This document shows, in pieces, positions 1 to 6,371 of a stretch of DNA of 13,157 nucleotides. Below the pieces are notes generated by a model, which was not told the DNA's origin, ran no database searches, and saw only the letters and a list, made by a program, of their open reading frames with translations. The stretch lies in the NCBI GenBank assembly GCA_007570915.1, contig RKSK01000148.1:1-13157 (forward strand), given 5' to 3'. A program made the position numbers and the translations under genes. The first letter of the stretch is position 1. Each line of letters starts with the position of its first letter. Origin of the DNA: Cenarchaeum sp. (GTDB taxonomy: Archaea; Thermoproteota; Nitrososphaeria; Nitrososphaerales; Nitrosopumilaceae).

Positions 1-7
1 GCTTAGG

Positions 8-14
8 CTTAAAT
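8..14 (+). promoter_or_regulatory. TATA element of psmA
   Basis: The A/T run cttaaat stands alone in G+C-rich DNA, centred about 30 nt before the ATG at 41. This is the spacing expected of an archaeal TATA box feeding a leaderless mRNA. No SD-like sequence lies before the ATG. Confidence 0.6.
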
Positions 15-40
15 GGGCAAAAGTCGGGCCCGCGGCTGCC

Positions 41-760
41 ATGATGGGATCCCGCGGCTATGACATGACCCCGACGATGTACTCGCCGGACGGGCGCATA
101 TACCAGGTCGAGTATGCCATCGAGACCGTCAAGCGCGGCACGCTCGCCGTCGGGATCCGCTGCGGCGGGGGCATCGTCATGGCCGTCGAGGAAAAGCCGC
201 GCGCGCTCCAGTCAAACGACGTCGCCCAAAAGATATTCAGGGTCGACGGGCACATAGGCGTGGCCGCCGCCGGCTATATACCCGACGCGCGCGTCCAGGT
301 AGAGAACGCCAGGATGTTCTCGCAGGGAAACCGCCTCGCGTACGACGAGTCCGTCGAGGTCGAGACGGTAGCAAAGCACCTCGCCGACCAGTGCCACCAG
401 TTCACCCAATACTCGGGGGTCAGGCCGTACGGCGTGGCGCTCATCGTAGCCGGCGTGGACCAGAAGGGCCAGTCGATATACGTCACGGACCCGAGCGGGA
501 CGTACGTCCAGTACTCGGCGGTCGCCATAGGGGCCGGCGCCGACGAGGTCACGGACTTTTTGGAAAAGCACTACTCGGAGGAGATGGGCATGGACGACGC
601 CGCGGCCCTGGCCGTCGCGGCGATCAACCTCAGGGTGGACAGGCCCGAGGGGACCGACCACATAAAGATGGCCCGCATCGTCAACGGCGGCGAGCTCTCC
701 AGGGTCGAGGGCGAGGAGCTCGACGGCCACGCGAGGGCCTCGGCGCGCTTCAAGCGCTAG
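41..760 (+). CDS. psmA: 20S proteasome alpha subunit
   Basis: This is the structural alpha subunit of the archaeal 20S proteasome. Alpha subunits form the two outer heptameric rings of the cytoplasmic barrel; their N-terminal tails gate substrate entry and they have no catalytic threonine. The alpha signature YSPDGRIYQVEYA is at residues 14-26, followed by the typical VKRGTLAVGI strand and a full Ntn-hydrolase-fold region. The length, 239 aa, is normal for the family. Two tandem ATGs (41 and 44) are possible starts; I took 41 because it fits the upstream TATA element slightly better. The end of the gene is complete. The beta subunit is not in the window. The next gene begins 40 nt downstream with its own promoter, so psmA is probably monocistronic. 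Confidence 0.97.
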   Translation: MMGSRGYDMTPTMYSPDGRIYQVEYAIETVKRGTLAVGIRCGGGIVMAVEEKPRALQSNDVAQKIFRVDGHIGVAAAGYIPDARVQVENARMFSQGNRLAYDESVEVETVAKHLADQCHQFTQYSGVRPYGVALIVAGVDQKGQSIYVTDPSGTYVQYSAVAIGAGADEVTDFLEKHYSEEMGMDDAAALAVAAINLRVDRPEGTDHIKMARIVNGGELSRVEGEELDGHARASARFKR

Positions 761-770
761 GGCGCACGTT

Positions 771-778
771 CAAATTAT
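771..778 (+). promoter_or_regulatory. TATA element of the methyltransferase-MFS operon
   Basis: The A/T run caaattat is centred 26 nt before an ATG at 801. It overlaps the other candidate ATG at 777, which argues that 801 is the true leaderless start. Confidence 0.55.
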
Positions 779-800
779 GCGCCGGCGCGCGCGGGGCGCG

Positions 801-1487
801 ATGGGCCTAGGGGACGAGTGGGGCGGCGTCATCGGCGCGCTCTCCGAGATCATCCCGGTGTACGACAGGGTGAACCGCGCCATATCGCTCGGGACCGCCG
901 AGGCCAGCAGGAGGCGGGCCCTCGCAGGCAGGCTGCGCGCCGGCGACGCGGTCCTTGACGCGGGGTCGGGCTTTGGCAACATGTCGCTCGCCGCGCTCGC
1001 CGAGTGCCCGCAGGTCTCCATCACGATGCACGACGCGCTGGTCCCGATGCTTCGCGCCGCCGGCCCGCGCCTGCGCGCCGCAGCGGACCGCTCGTGCGGC
1101 GTCTTTGAGAGCCTCCCCTACAGGGACGGCCGGTTCGACGTCGTCATGTGCGGCTATTCGCTGCGCGACGCGATAAGCCTCAGGGCGGCGGTCTCCGAGA
1201 TTCACCGCGTCCTGCGCGCAGGCGGGCGCCTCGTCGTCGTGGACCTCGGCAAGCCCGACTCTGCGGTCGCGCGCGCCGGCGCGGCCGCCTATGTCAGGGC
1301 CGTCCTGCCGGTCGTCGCGCTCTGCGCCGGCGGGCGCCTCGGCCTGCGCTTCTCGGCCCTGCACGGCACGTACAGGAAGTGGCCGCGCAACTCGGACCTG
1401 CGCGCCGTCCTGCTGGAGCGCTTTGCGCGAGTCGAGCTGGAGACCGGCCTCCTGGGCGGCGCGGTCAGGGTCGTGGCGCACAAATGA
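801..1487 (+). CDS. UbiE/MenG-family SAM-dependent methyltransferase
   Basis: A class I SAM-dependent methyltransferase of the UbiE/COQ5 type, 228 aa from this start. The N-terminal YDRVNRAISLG resembles the UbiE signature (YDxxNxxxSxG). SAM-binding motif I is VLDAGSGFG, and the later stretches LPYRDGRFDVV and HRVLRAGGRLVVVDLGKP match UbiE motifs. Family members C-methylate demethylmenaquinone or related quinones; some Thaumarchaeota make menaquinones, so a quinone substrate is plausible but is inferred. An in-frame ATG at 777 would add eight Arg-rich residues, but it lies inside the TATA element. The stop codon overlaps the start of the MFS gene (ATGA), so the two are probably translationally coupled. 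Confidence 0.85.
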   Translation: MGLGDEWGGVIGALSEIIPVYDRVNRAISLGTAEASRRRALAGRLRAGDAVLDAGSGFGNMSLAALAECPQVSITMHDALVPMLRAAGPRLRAAADRSCGVFESLPYRDGRFDVVMCGYSLRDAISLRAAVSEIHRVLRAGGRLVVVDLGKPDSAVARAGAAAYVRAVLPVVALCAGGRLGLRFSALHGTYRKWPRNSDLRAVLLERFARVELETGLLGGAVRVVAHK

Positions 1488-2650
1488 GCCGCGCGATCGC
1501 CCTCGTCAACGCGACGGGCATAATCATAGGCGTGTCGTACGGCATGCACGGGCCCATACTCCCCGTGTTCTCGAGCGTGGCAATTGGCGCGTCGTACGCC
1601 GAGCTGGGCCTCATCGGCCTGGCAAACTTTGTGCCGTACATGTTTGTGCCCCTCCTGGTCGGCCTCCTCCTGGACAGGTTTGGCAGCGCGCGCCTCCTCA
1701 TAGTCGGCGTCGCCATAAACGCCACGTCGCTCTACCTGCTGTCGGCCGCCCAGAGCGTGCCGGAGATCATGGCCCTCCGCGCGATGACCGGCGTCGCGCA
1801 CGCCTTTTTCTGGCCCCCGAGCGAGGCGATACTCTCCGAGTACTCGCCGCGCGGCGCGCGCGTCAAGAACATTGCGCGCTTTACGGGCCTCTTTGTGGGC
1901 GGGTTCACCGTCGGCCCGCTCCTGGCCTCGCTCATGCTCGCCGGCGCGGGGGAGGACGGCGCGGCGTACAGGGACGTCTTTGCCATGTCCGGCTATGTCC
2001 TGGCCGCCGCGCTCGTCACGTCGATCCCGCTCTCGCGCGCGAGGACGCGCGAGCGCGTCCAAAAGTGGTCGCTCGCGGCGTTTCGCCGCATAATGGCCTT
2101 CCCCGAGGTCATAGCGATGCTCCTCTACCTCACGGCGGCCTTTGGCATGGTACTCACGATATACCCCGCCTTTCTCCACGAGCGCGGCATAGGCGACGTC
2201 GAGATCGGCGTCCTCTTTTTCGCGTTTGGCATATCGCGCATAGTCTCGCTCTTCACGGCCGGCAGGCTCGCGCAGAGGAGGGGCCTGACGATGAGCACGG
2301 TGACGGCCTCGATAGCCGGCGCGCTCCTCCTCTCCTTTTTTGCCGACGGCATGGCCGCCTTTGCGGCGGCGATGCTCCTCATGGGCTTTGGCTTTAGCGT
2401 CTTTTTCCCGCTCACGCTTGACATCGTGCTCGGCCGCGCCGCGCGCGGCGAGGAGGGCAGCATGATCGGCGTGTACGAGACGATATTTGGGATCGGCTGG
2501 ACGGCCGGCCCGCTCGCCGCGGGCCTCATATCGCAGCACTGGGGGGGAGCGGCCCCGTACGCCGCCTTTTTTGCCGCCGGCGCGGCCGTGACGGCCATGG
2601 CCGTGGCGCGGAGGGGGCGCCTCGAGGCGCGCGGGCGCGCAAATCCTTAA
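1484..2650 (+). CDS. MFS transporter, 12 transmembrane segments
   Basis: A 388-aa major facilitator superfamily permease of the inner membrane with about twelve hydrophobic segments. The first segment begins near residue 5, without a cleavable signal. The MFS loop 2-3 signature is visible as GLLLDRFGSARLL (residues 60-72), and its second-half counterpart as AGRLAQRRG in the loop after segment 8. The start ATG overlaps the TGA of the methyltransferase by 4 nt. The reading frame extends further upstream, but only as an arginine-rich shadow of the methyltransferase. Related proteins are drug or sugar-type exporters; the substrate cannot be read from sequence. Co-transcription with a quinone-type methyltransferase gives no clear functional clue. 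Confidence 0.9.
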   Translation: MSRAIALVNATGIIIGVSYGMHGPILPVFSSVAIGASYAELGLIGLANFVPYMFVPLLVGLLLDRFGSARLLIVGVAINATSLYLLSAAQSVPEIMALRAMTGVAHAFFWPPSEAILSEYSPRGARVKNIARFTGLFVGGFTVGPLLASLMLAGAGEDGAAYRDVFAMSGYVLAAALVTSIPLSRARTRERVQKWSLAAFRRIMAFPEVIAMLLYLTAAFGMVLTIYPAFLHERGIGDVEIGVLFFAFGISRIVSLFTAGRLAQRRGLTMSTVTASIAGALLLSFFADGMAAFAAAMLLMGFGFSVFFPLTLDIVLGRAARGEEGSMIGVYETIFGIGWTAGPLAAGLISQHWGGAAPYAAFFAAGAAVTAMAVARRGRLEARGRANP

Positions 2651-2653
2651 TTT
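2646..2653 (+). promoter_or_regulatory. TATA element of tatA
   Basis: The sequence cttaattt, overlapping the MFS stop codon, is centred 30 nt before the GTG at 2680. It supports a separate leaderless transcript for the Tat subunit. Confidence 0.55.
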
Positions 2654-2679
2654 GGGACGCGCGCGGCCGGCGGGATGGC

Positions 2680-3021
2680 GTGGACGGCGCGGCGCTCAGC
2701 ATCGGAGGGACCGAGTGGGTCTTTATCGTGTTTGTCGCCCTCGTCATGCTCCTCGGCGCAGACAGGCTGCCCGACGCGGCGCGGCGCCTCGGCAGGCTCG
2801 CCGGCGAGTACGGCAGGGCGCGCGACGAGATCCGCGGCCGCGCCGGCGAGGTGCGCGGCATGGGGCCGACGGGGCCCGTCAAGACCGAGTCCGAAAAGCT
2901 CGACGCGATGGCCGGGACGCTGGGCCTGAGCCGCGACGGGCGGACCGACGAGGAGATGCGCAGGCTCATCGCCGACAGCGTCGGCGGGGGGGCGCCGCGC
3001 GGCGGCGGTCAGGGCAGGTAG
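2680..3021 (+). CDS. tatA: TatA/TatB-like twin-arginine translocase subunit
   Basis: A 113-aa single-span membrane protein with TatA/B architecture. A short N-terminus is followed by one hydrophobic helix (about residues 12-26, WVFIVFVALVMLLG), the hinge GADRLP, an amphipathic helix (RLPDAARRLGRLAGEYGRA, about 29-48) and a charged, Gly-rich tail. Known TatA proteins form the pore or membrane-thinning patch that moves folded proteins carrying RR signal peptides. The usual hinge pair F-G reads L-G here (residues 25-26), which is slightly atypical. The GTG start is chosen because it sits about 30 nt from the TATA element and immediately before the helix; a nearby ATG at 2675 is out of frame. TatC is not in the window. 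The 3' end overlaps the convergent methyltransferase by 13 nt. Confidence 0.85.
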   Translation: MDGAALSIGGTEWVFIVFVALVMLLGADRLPDAARRLGRLAGEYGRARDEIRGRAGEVRGMGPTGPVKTESEKLDAMAGTLGLSRDGRTDEEMRRLIADSVGGGAPRGGGQGR

Positions 3022-3782
3022 CGGCCAGACTCGAGGCGCCTGCGCGCAAACTCGCAGTACTCGCGCGACACCTCAAAGCCGACATAGGCCCTGCCCATGA
3101 GGGCCGCGACGACTGCGACCTGGCCCGACCCCAGGAACGGGTCCATGACAAGGTCCCCCCTGGCGCTAGAGTACGCGAGCAGCTTTTCGACTAGCTCGCG
3201 CGGCAGCTTTGTGGGGGTCTTTTTCCTGCCGGTCCAGTACTCGCGCCTTATCTCCCAGACGTCCTCCATGTCGCGATAGCGCGCGCTGCGCCCGTCCGCG
3301 GTCCGCTCGCCTGCCGCAAACCGCGCCGACGGGTAAAAGCGCCTCTTGGAGGGGTCCTTGCAGGCATAGAGGCAGTGGTAGTGCGACGTGACAAACTTTT
3401 TTTTCGTAAACACGCCAAACTGGTACTTCCAGACAATGTGGTTTACCGTGGTGAACCCCATTTCGTCAAGGCCCGCGAGGACGTCCCTTAGGTTGTTCCA
3501 TCCCGAAAACACGTACATGCTCGCGTCATCTGACATTACGCGGTGCGCCTGCGCCATCCACGACCTAGTGAACTCGGCATAGTCCTTGGCCCTGACCTCG
3601 CCGTACCCGCGCATGACGCGCGAGTCGGTCCGGTTATAGTTTCCCCTCGAGGCCGCAAACCCTATGGCAAACGGCGGGTCCGTCACGACAAGGTCGACGC
3701 ACGAGTCCGGCAGCGCGGCCATGCCCCTGACGCAGTCAATGTTGCGCACGTGGCTCTTCACGCGCGCGCGCCGCCGTGCCAC
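3009..3782 (-). CDS. Solitary DNA adenine/cytosine-N4 methyltransferase, beta class
   Basis: A 257-aa site-specific DNA methyltransferase that transfers a methyl group from SAM to an exocyclic amino group. Catalytic motif IV, TDPPF, is near residues 34-38. SAM motif I, MDPFLGSGQVA, is near residues 213-223. Motif IV before motif I, with a target-recognition region between them, is the beta-class order. The KTPTKLPRELVEKLL stretch just before motif I is also typical. DPP(F/Y) favours N6-adenine, but N4-cytosine is not excluded. No restriction endonuclease lies nearby, so it looks solitary. I chose the GTG at 3782, 27 nt from a TATA element; GTGs at 3761 and 3749 are alternatives, and the longer open frame upstream has no support. 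Its G+C is visibly lower than the flanking core genes, which hints at acquisition. Confidence 0.9.
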   Translation of the reverse strand: MARRRARVKSHVRNIDCVRGMAALPDSCVDLVVTDPPFAIGFAASRGNYNRTDSRVMRGYGEVRAKDYAEFTRSWMAQAHRVMSDDASMYVFSGWNNLRDVLAGLDEMGFTTVNHIVWKYQFGVFTKKKFVTSHYHCLYACKDPSKRRFYPSARFAAGERTADGRSARYRDMEDVWEIRREYWTGRKKTPTKLPRELVEKLLAYSSARGDLVMDPFLGSGQVAVVAALMGRAYVGFEVSREYCEFARRRLESGRYLP

Positions 3783-3805
3783 GGGCGCGGCGCGCGGGGG
3801 GCGAG

Positions 3806-3811
3806 CTATAT
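3806..3811 (-). promoter_or_regulatory. TATA element of the DNA methyltransferase
   Basis: The run ctatat (read gatatag on the coding strand) is centred about 27 nt before the GTG at 3782. It is the only A/T-rich hexamer nearby and it decides the start choice. Confidence 0.5.
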
Positions 3812-3856
3812 CAACTAGGCGCGGGCGCGGCGATCGCCGCGGCGGGCGGGGGGCCG

Positions 3857-3863
3857 AAAAATA
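3857..3863 (-). terminator. T-rich terminator after the small basic gene
   Basis: On the minus strand, TATTTTT follows the stop of the 65-aa gene by about 30 nt and comes just after a ggcgccggcgcc palindrome. Archaeal termination typically occurs at such T tracts. Confidence 0.5.
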
Positions 3864-3892
3864 CCTGGGCGCCGGCGCCGCGGCGCGCGCGC

Positions 3893-4090
3893 CTACTTTT
3901 TCTTGTCCAGGGCGCGGCCCTTTCTCTTGGCCGCGGAGAGCTCCTCGCGAAGGTGCCTCTTTAGGAGGCTCTCGTGCGCCTTTTTGTGCGCGCGGTACGC
4001 CTTCATCAGGGCCTTGCCGGACCTTGCCCTCTTGGCCGCCGCGCCGTACCTCTTGTGGAGGGCGGCGACCTGGCCTGAATACGTTGCCAT
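3893..4090 (-). CDS. Small, highly basic protein of unknown function (65 aa)
   Basis: A 65-residue protein with 12 Lys, 8 Arg and 4 His against only 4 acidic residues, ending in DKKK, with no Cys, Pro or Trp. The pattern of A/L/K/R residues suggests one or two long amphipathic helices (roughly residues 7-60). There is no signal peptide or membrane segment. The ATG at 4090 is chosen because it is 28 nt from a TATA-like element; an upstream in-frame start at 4195 would run through that promoter. A T-rich terminator follows, so this is a self-contained unit. The composition suits a nucleic-acid or ribosome-binding protein, which is inference from charge only. I do not recognise the family. Confidence 0.7.
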   Translation of the reverse strand: MATYSGQVAALHKRYGAAAKRARSGKALMKAYRAHKKAHESLLKRHLREELSAAKRKGRALDKKK

Positions 4091-4114
4091 TGCCCCAAGC
4101 GCCGTGCCCGGCGC

Positions 4115-4122
4115 GAATAAGG
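4115..4122 (-). promoter_or_regulatory. TATA-like element of the small basic gene
   Basis: The sequence reads ccttattc on the coding strand and is centred about 28 nt before the ATG at 4090. It is weaker than other TATA elements here but sits at the same spacing. Confidence 0.45.
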
Positions 4123-4196
4123 TGGCAGGGTTGATCAAATTGCGCGCGGGGAAAATTAAAGCTGACCCGCGCCCCCGCGGCGGCCGGCGTTGCAAT

Positions 4197-4205
4197 GCTT
4201 ATATC
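4197..4205 (+). promoter_or_regulatory. TATA element of the acidic orphan gene
   Basis: The element gcttatatc is centred about 32 nt before the ATG at 4233. A second A/T-rich patch at 4151-4160 (gaaaattaaa) has no start codon at matching distance on either strand. Confidence 0.5.
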
Positions 4206-4232
4206 AGGAGCGGCGGCGGCGCGGCGCCGGTC

Positions 4233-4925
4233 ATGCCAGGCGGCGGCTCGGTCCACGTCATACCGCAGGTTCCCGGGGCGTGGGAGCTAAAGCGCACCAT
4301 AGGCCCGATACTGCGTGCCCTCGGCGAGGCCGTCACGCCCGCAGGCGAGTGCGAAGAGGGCGCGGGCTACAGGGAGAGGCTGGGGATCGGCCGCGGGCCC
4401 GTTGACGCCAGCGCCGGCGACGCCGGCGAGGGGGCCGGCGAGGGCGCCCTCGAGAGGCTCTTTGGCGTGCACGCGGCCGTCTACATTGCGTGGGAGTCCT
4501 TTGGCTGCCCCGACCTTGACATGTACGACTTTGACCCCGGCGAGGGCGGGGTGGCCTCGTTTGCCCTTGACGACGCGATAACCAGGCTGGGCGACCTTGA
4601 CGGCGTCGGCGAGATGGGCTGGGACGTCGGCTCGAGGTTTGCCGTGTTCCTGGCGCGCCACGGCGGCGACGCGAGGTGGATGGCCGCCGCCGGCGCGATC
4701 CTCCGCGTAAACCGCCACATGCGCCGCGACGTCGGCGAGTTTGGCCTCGACGACCTCATAGACAACGTGCACGTGCGCTTTGGCGCGTTTCCCAGGTCGC
4801 ACCTGTACGCCGTCCACGGCGGCATGTCCTCGCTCATCAGGGGCTCGGAGGCAAGCCACTGCGGCGCGGCCCTGGATCCCGACGGCGCGGGGGGCCAGGG
4901 CGCCGCCGCGCGCGGCGCGCGCTAG
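4233..4925 (+). CDS. Acidic hypothetical protein (230 aa)
   Basis: I do not recognise this protein. The start at 4233 is set by the TATA element; the frame is open far upstream but only as antisense shadow of the small basic gene. Residues 8-50 look ordered (VHVIPQVPGAWELKRTIG). A flexible Gly/Ala/Glu stretch follows around 59-73. The main body, about 74-205, is rich in Asp and aromatic residues (WESFGCPDLDMYDFDPGE, DDAITRLGDLDGVGEMGW, LDDLIDNVHVRFG). The last ~20 residues are low-complexity. It has no signal peptide or membrane helix, so it is probably cytoplasmic. The frame stays open, and Phe codons before G are TTT as in neighbouring real genes, which supports it being coding. It is divergent from the small basic gene and convergent with repeat copy A. 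Confidence 0.7.
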   Translation: MPGGGSVHVIPQVPGAWELKRTIGPILRALGEAVTPAGECEEGAGYRERLGIGRGPVDASAGDAGEGAGEGALERLFGVHAAVYIAWESFGCPDLDMYDFDPGEGGVASFALDDAITRLGDLDGVGEMGWDVGSRFAVFLARHGGDARWMAAAGAILRVNRHMRRDVGEFGLDDLIDNVHVRFGAFPRSHLYAVHGGMSSLIRGSEASHCGAALDPDGAGGQGAAARGAR

Positions 4926-4973
4926 GAGGCAGGCGGCGGCAGGCGCCAGAAGCGGGCTCGCGCAGAATGCGGG

Positions 4974-4978
4974 AAAAA
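4974..4978 (-). terminator. T tract after repeat gene copy A
   Basis: An A5 run on the plus strand is read as TTTTT on the minus strand, 17-21 nt after the TAG of copy A. The equivalent site in copy B is a longer T4-G-T4 tract, which supports a conserved terminator role. Confidence 0.4.
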
Positions 4979-4994
4979 CGGGGGGTGGTGGCGC

Positions 4995-5255
4995 CTATGC
5001 GGCAGCCTCGAGCCGTCTCCTGTCAAACGTCCCGGACAGGCGCCACTCCTGCTCAAGCGGTGTCGGGTTTGGTATGAGGTCGTCTGGCTCTATGAGGCCA
5101 ATTCGCTTGGCCTCCTCAAGCGCCTCCTGTGCCGCCTCCTCGGAGTTTAGCAGGCTAGTGAGGCGTATGGTCAGCTCGTATGCGGATGCGACCTTGGAGT
5201 GCTGCATGCCGTTGTGGAGGAACCTCATCGCCCTTGCGCGGGTTTGTGCGTCCAT
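4995..5255 (-). CDS. 86-aa repeat-family protein, copy A
   Basis: A short, soluble, mostly helical protein of unknown function; I do not recognise the family. It begins MDAQTRARAMRFL and has a Glu-rich helix SEEAAQEALEEAKRIGLI (38-55). Its C-terminal part contains NPTPLEQEWRLSGTFD (63-78). The helix-helix-short-tail layout could suit a small winged-helix DNA-binding domain, but that is only a guess. The hand alignment to copy B gives 63 of 86 identical residues and no gaps, with the C-terminal NPTPLE-x-EWRLS-x-TFD nearly invariant, so both copies look selected. The ATG at 5255 is 25 nt from a TATA element. A TTG two codons upstream is in frame but unnecessary. By hand count the gene is 61% G+C, lower than the core genes. 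Confidence 0.8.
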   Translation of the reverse strand: MDAQTRARAMRFLHNGMQHSKVASAYELTIRLTSLLNSEEAAQEALEEAKRIGLIEPDDLIPNPTPLEQEWRLSGTFDRRRLEAAA

Positions 5256-5276
5256 CGGCAAGGCCCCGCCGGCGGG

Positions 5277-5303
5277 CTATATCAAAGTTTAGAGCCGTTA
5301 TAA
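5277..5303 (-). promoter_or_regulatory. Promoter region of copy A with two conserved A/T elements
   Basis: The proximal element ctatatc (5277-5283) is 25 nt from the ATG, at the usual TATA spacing. A second element, TTATAA (5298-5303), is flanked by ccg and gcgg and is near-palindromic. Both recur at the same distance in copy B. The distal one could be an alternative TATA box or an operator. Confidence 0.5.
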
Positions 5304-5353
5304 GCGGCAGGCGCGCAACGGCGGCCTACCGCGGGCGGCCGCGGGCCGCGCCG

Positions 5354-6169
5354 TCAGGACAGGACGCGCACCTTGCCCAGAAGGGCGTACTTTGAGGCAA
5401 GTCCGGCCATTTGTGACGCCGGGATCGCCGCGCTTGGGTGGAACGTGATGTCGACGGTTCCTGGCTCGATGGGCGTGCCGTTTTCGATCCTGACCTCGTC
5501 CTCAAAAAACTGGTAGTTTTTTAGCCCGCGAGTTGCCTCTGGATAGTCAGTTGCAAATACGGACGTGTACGTGAGCGGGAATGCGCGCTTCCTGTACGCG
5601 TCAGTCACTCGGATTGTGTAGGATATGGGATAGCCTACAAACCACGGGGAGCTTGTGATTGAGGTGGATACAAAACGGCGATAAATTGATCGAAACAACA
5701 TTGTCTCAAGCATGCTTTCGGGCTCAGCCTCGGCGCTGGTGTGCCGTGTGAGCGTATCGGATTTCTCCCACAGGTACCGCAGCACGGCCGTGTACGACAC
5801 GGCGACCTCCTCGCACTCGAGGGCAACGCCGGCAAGGCCGCACTCATGGAACATGGAGTTTATGATCTCGTTGCGGCGCAGAACGTCTTCAGGCGGTGCT
5901 GCCGTGTGGTAGGCCTTGTCTATAACGGATCTCGTTTTGGGGTCGCGCCGTTTGCGGGAGAGCTCCAGTTGAAATCGCGATCTGGCTGCATGACTAGACG
6001 AAAGAAATCTGACGATCCTGTTAGGGCCGAGACCGTTCCTTAGGGCCATGTCCATCACGCGCCCGGGGCGCAGGTTGGCGCACGTGCATGGCGAAGTCCT
6101 GATCGCAGAGTCGATGTGGGGCGTGATTGCAGCGATCAGATCTTGCCTGTCCAGGGCCTTGGGATCCAT
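5354..6169 (-). CDS. Orphan protein between the two repeat copies (271 aa)
   Basis: I do not recognise this protein. It starts MDPKALDRQDLIAAITPHIDSAI and has a CxC at residues 28-30. Next comes a basic region (HAARSRFQLELSRKRRDPKTR), a central segment with HECGLAGVALECEEV, and a C-terminal half with beta-like, aromatic-rich stretches (YPISYTIRVTD, FPLTYTSVFATDYPE) ending KYALLGKVRVLS. There is no signal peptide or membrane helix. The ATG at 6169 is 28 nt from a clear TATA element; the open frame extends to 6280 but through that promoter. G+C is visibly lower than the flanking genes, and codon use is more relaxed (Ser tct/agt-type, Thr act). It lies exactly between repeat copies A and B on the same strand, as insert or cargo would. 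The role is unknown. Confidence 0.75.
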   Translation of the reverse strand: MDPKALDRQDLIAAITPHIDSAIRTSPCTCANLRPGRVMDMALRNGLGPNRIVRFLSSSHAARSRFQLELSRKRRDPKTRSVIDKAYHTAAPPEDVLRRNEIINSMFHECGLAGVALECEEVAVSYTAVLRYLWEKSDTLTRHTSAEAEPESMLETMLFRSIYRRFVSTSITSSPWFVGYPISYTIRVTDAYRKRAFPLTYTSVFATDYPEATRGLKNYQFFEDEVRIENGTPIEPGTVDITFHPSAAIPASQMAGLASKYALLGKVRVLS

Positions 6170-6193
6170 CGCGGGGTCATGGGGATCGGCCGC

Positions 6194-6200
6194 ATAAAAG
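6194..6200 (-). promoter_or_regulatory. TATA element of the 271-aa orphan gene
   Basis: The sequence reads cttttat on the coding strand, centred 28 nt before the ATG at 6169. The 200 bp between this gene and repeat copy B (6170-6371) holds no other gene I can support. An isolated A5 run at 6284-6288 has no evident partner gene. Confidence 0.6.
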
Positions 6201-6351
6201 CATGATCGTGGCGATCGCAGGGCTTTGGCCCAACAAGGCGGCTTTGGGCATGGCGGGGGAGCAATCCCTGGGTGGGCCATTAGAAAAATTCGGCAACGAG
6301 GCGACGGTGTTGCGATTTCCTCGCATCATGCAGGCCCGCGCGGCATGTGAG

Positions 6352-6360
6352 AAAACAAAA
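6352..6360 (-). terminator. T-rich terminator after repeat gene copy B
   Basis: On the minus strand, TTTTGTTTT begins 12 nt after the TAG of copy B. This is the clearest T-rich termination signal in the repeat cluster. Confidence 0.5.
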
Positions 6361-6371
6361 GGTGGTGGCGC

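Larger units (their letters stand above)
4966..5313 (-). repeat. Direct repeat copy A (gene, promoter and terminator)
   Basis: A 348-bp segment that matches 6343-6690 end to end with equal flank and gene lengths. It includes 29 bp after the stop codon, the 86-aa gene and about 58 bp of upstream DNA with two A/T elements (ctatatc and ccgttataagcgg). The repeat therefore duplicates a whole transcription unit, not just a coding region. Confidence 0.8.

Noticed and set aside
777..800. Earlier ATG at 777 as start of the UbiE-type methyltransferase
   Set aside because: It overlaps the TATA element that is correctly spaced for the ATG at 801, and adds only an Arg-rich octapeptide not expected in the family.
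1289..2539. Long minus-strand open frame opposite the methyltransferase and MFS genes
   Set aside because: Its Arg/Glu/His-rich low-complexity translation is the usual antisense shadow of G+C-rich coding DNA, and it has no recognisable domain.
3783..4256. N-terminal extension of the DNA methyltransferase
   Set aside because: The frame is open, but the extension is low-complexity, crosses the TATA element at 3806-3811 and runs over the separate small basic gene.
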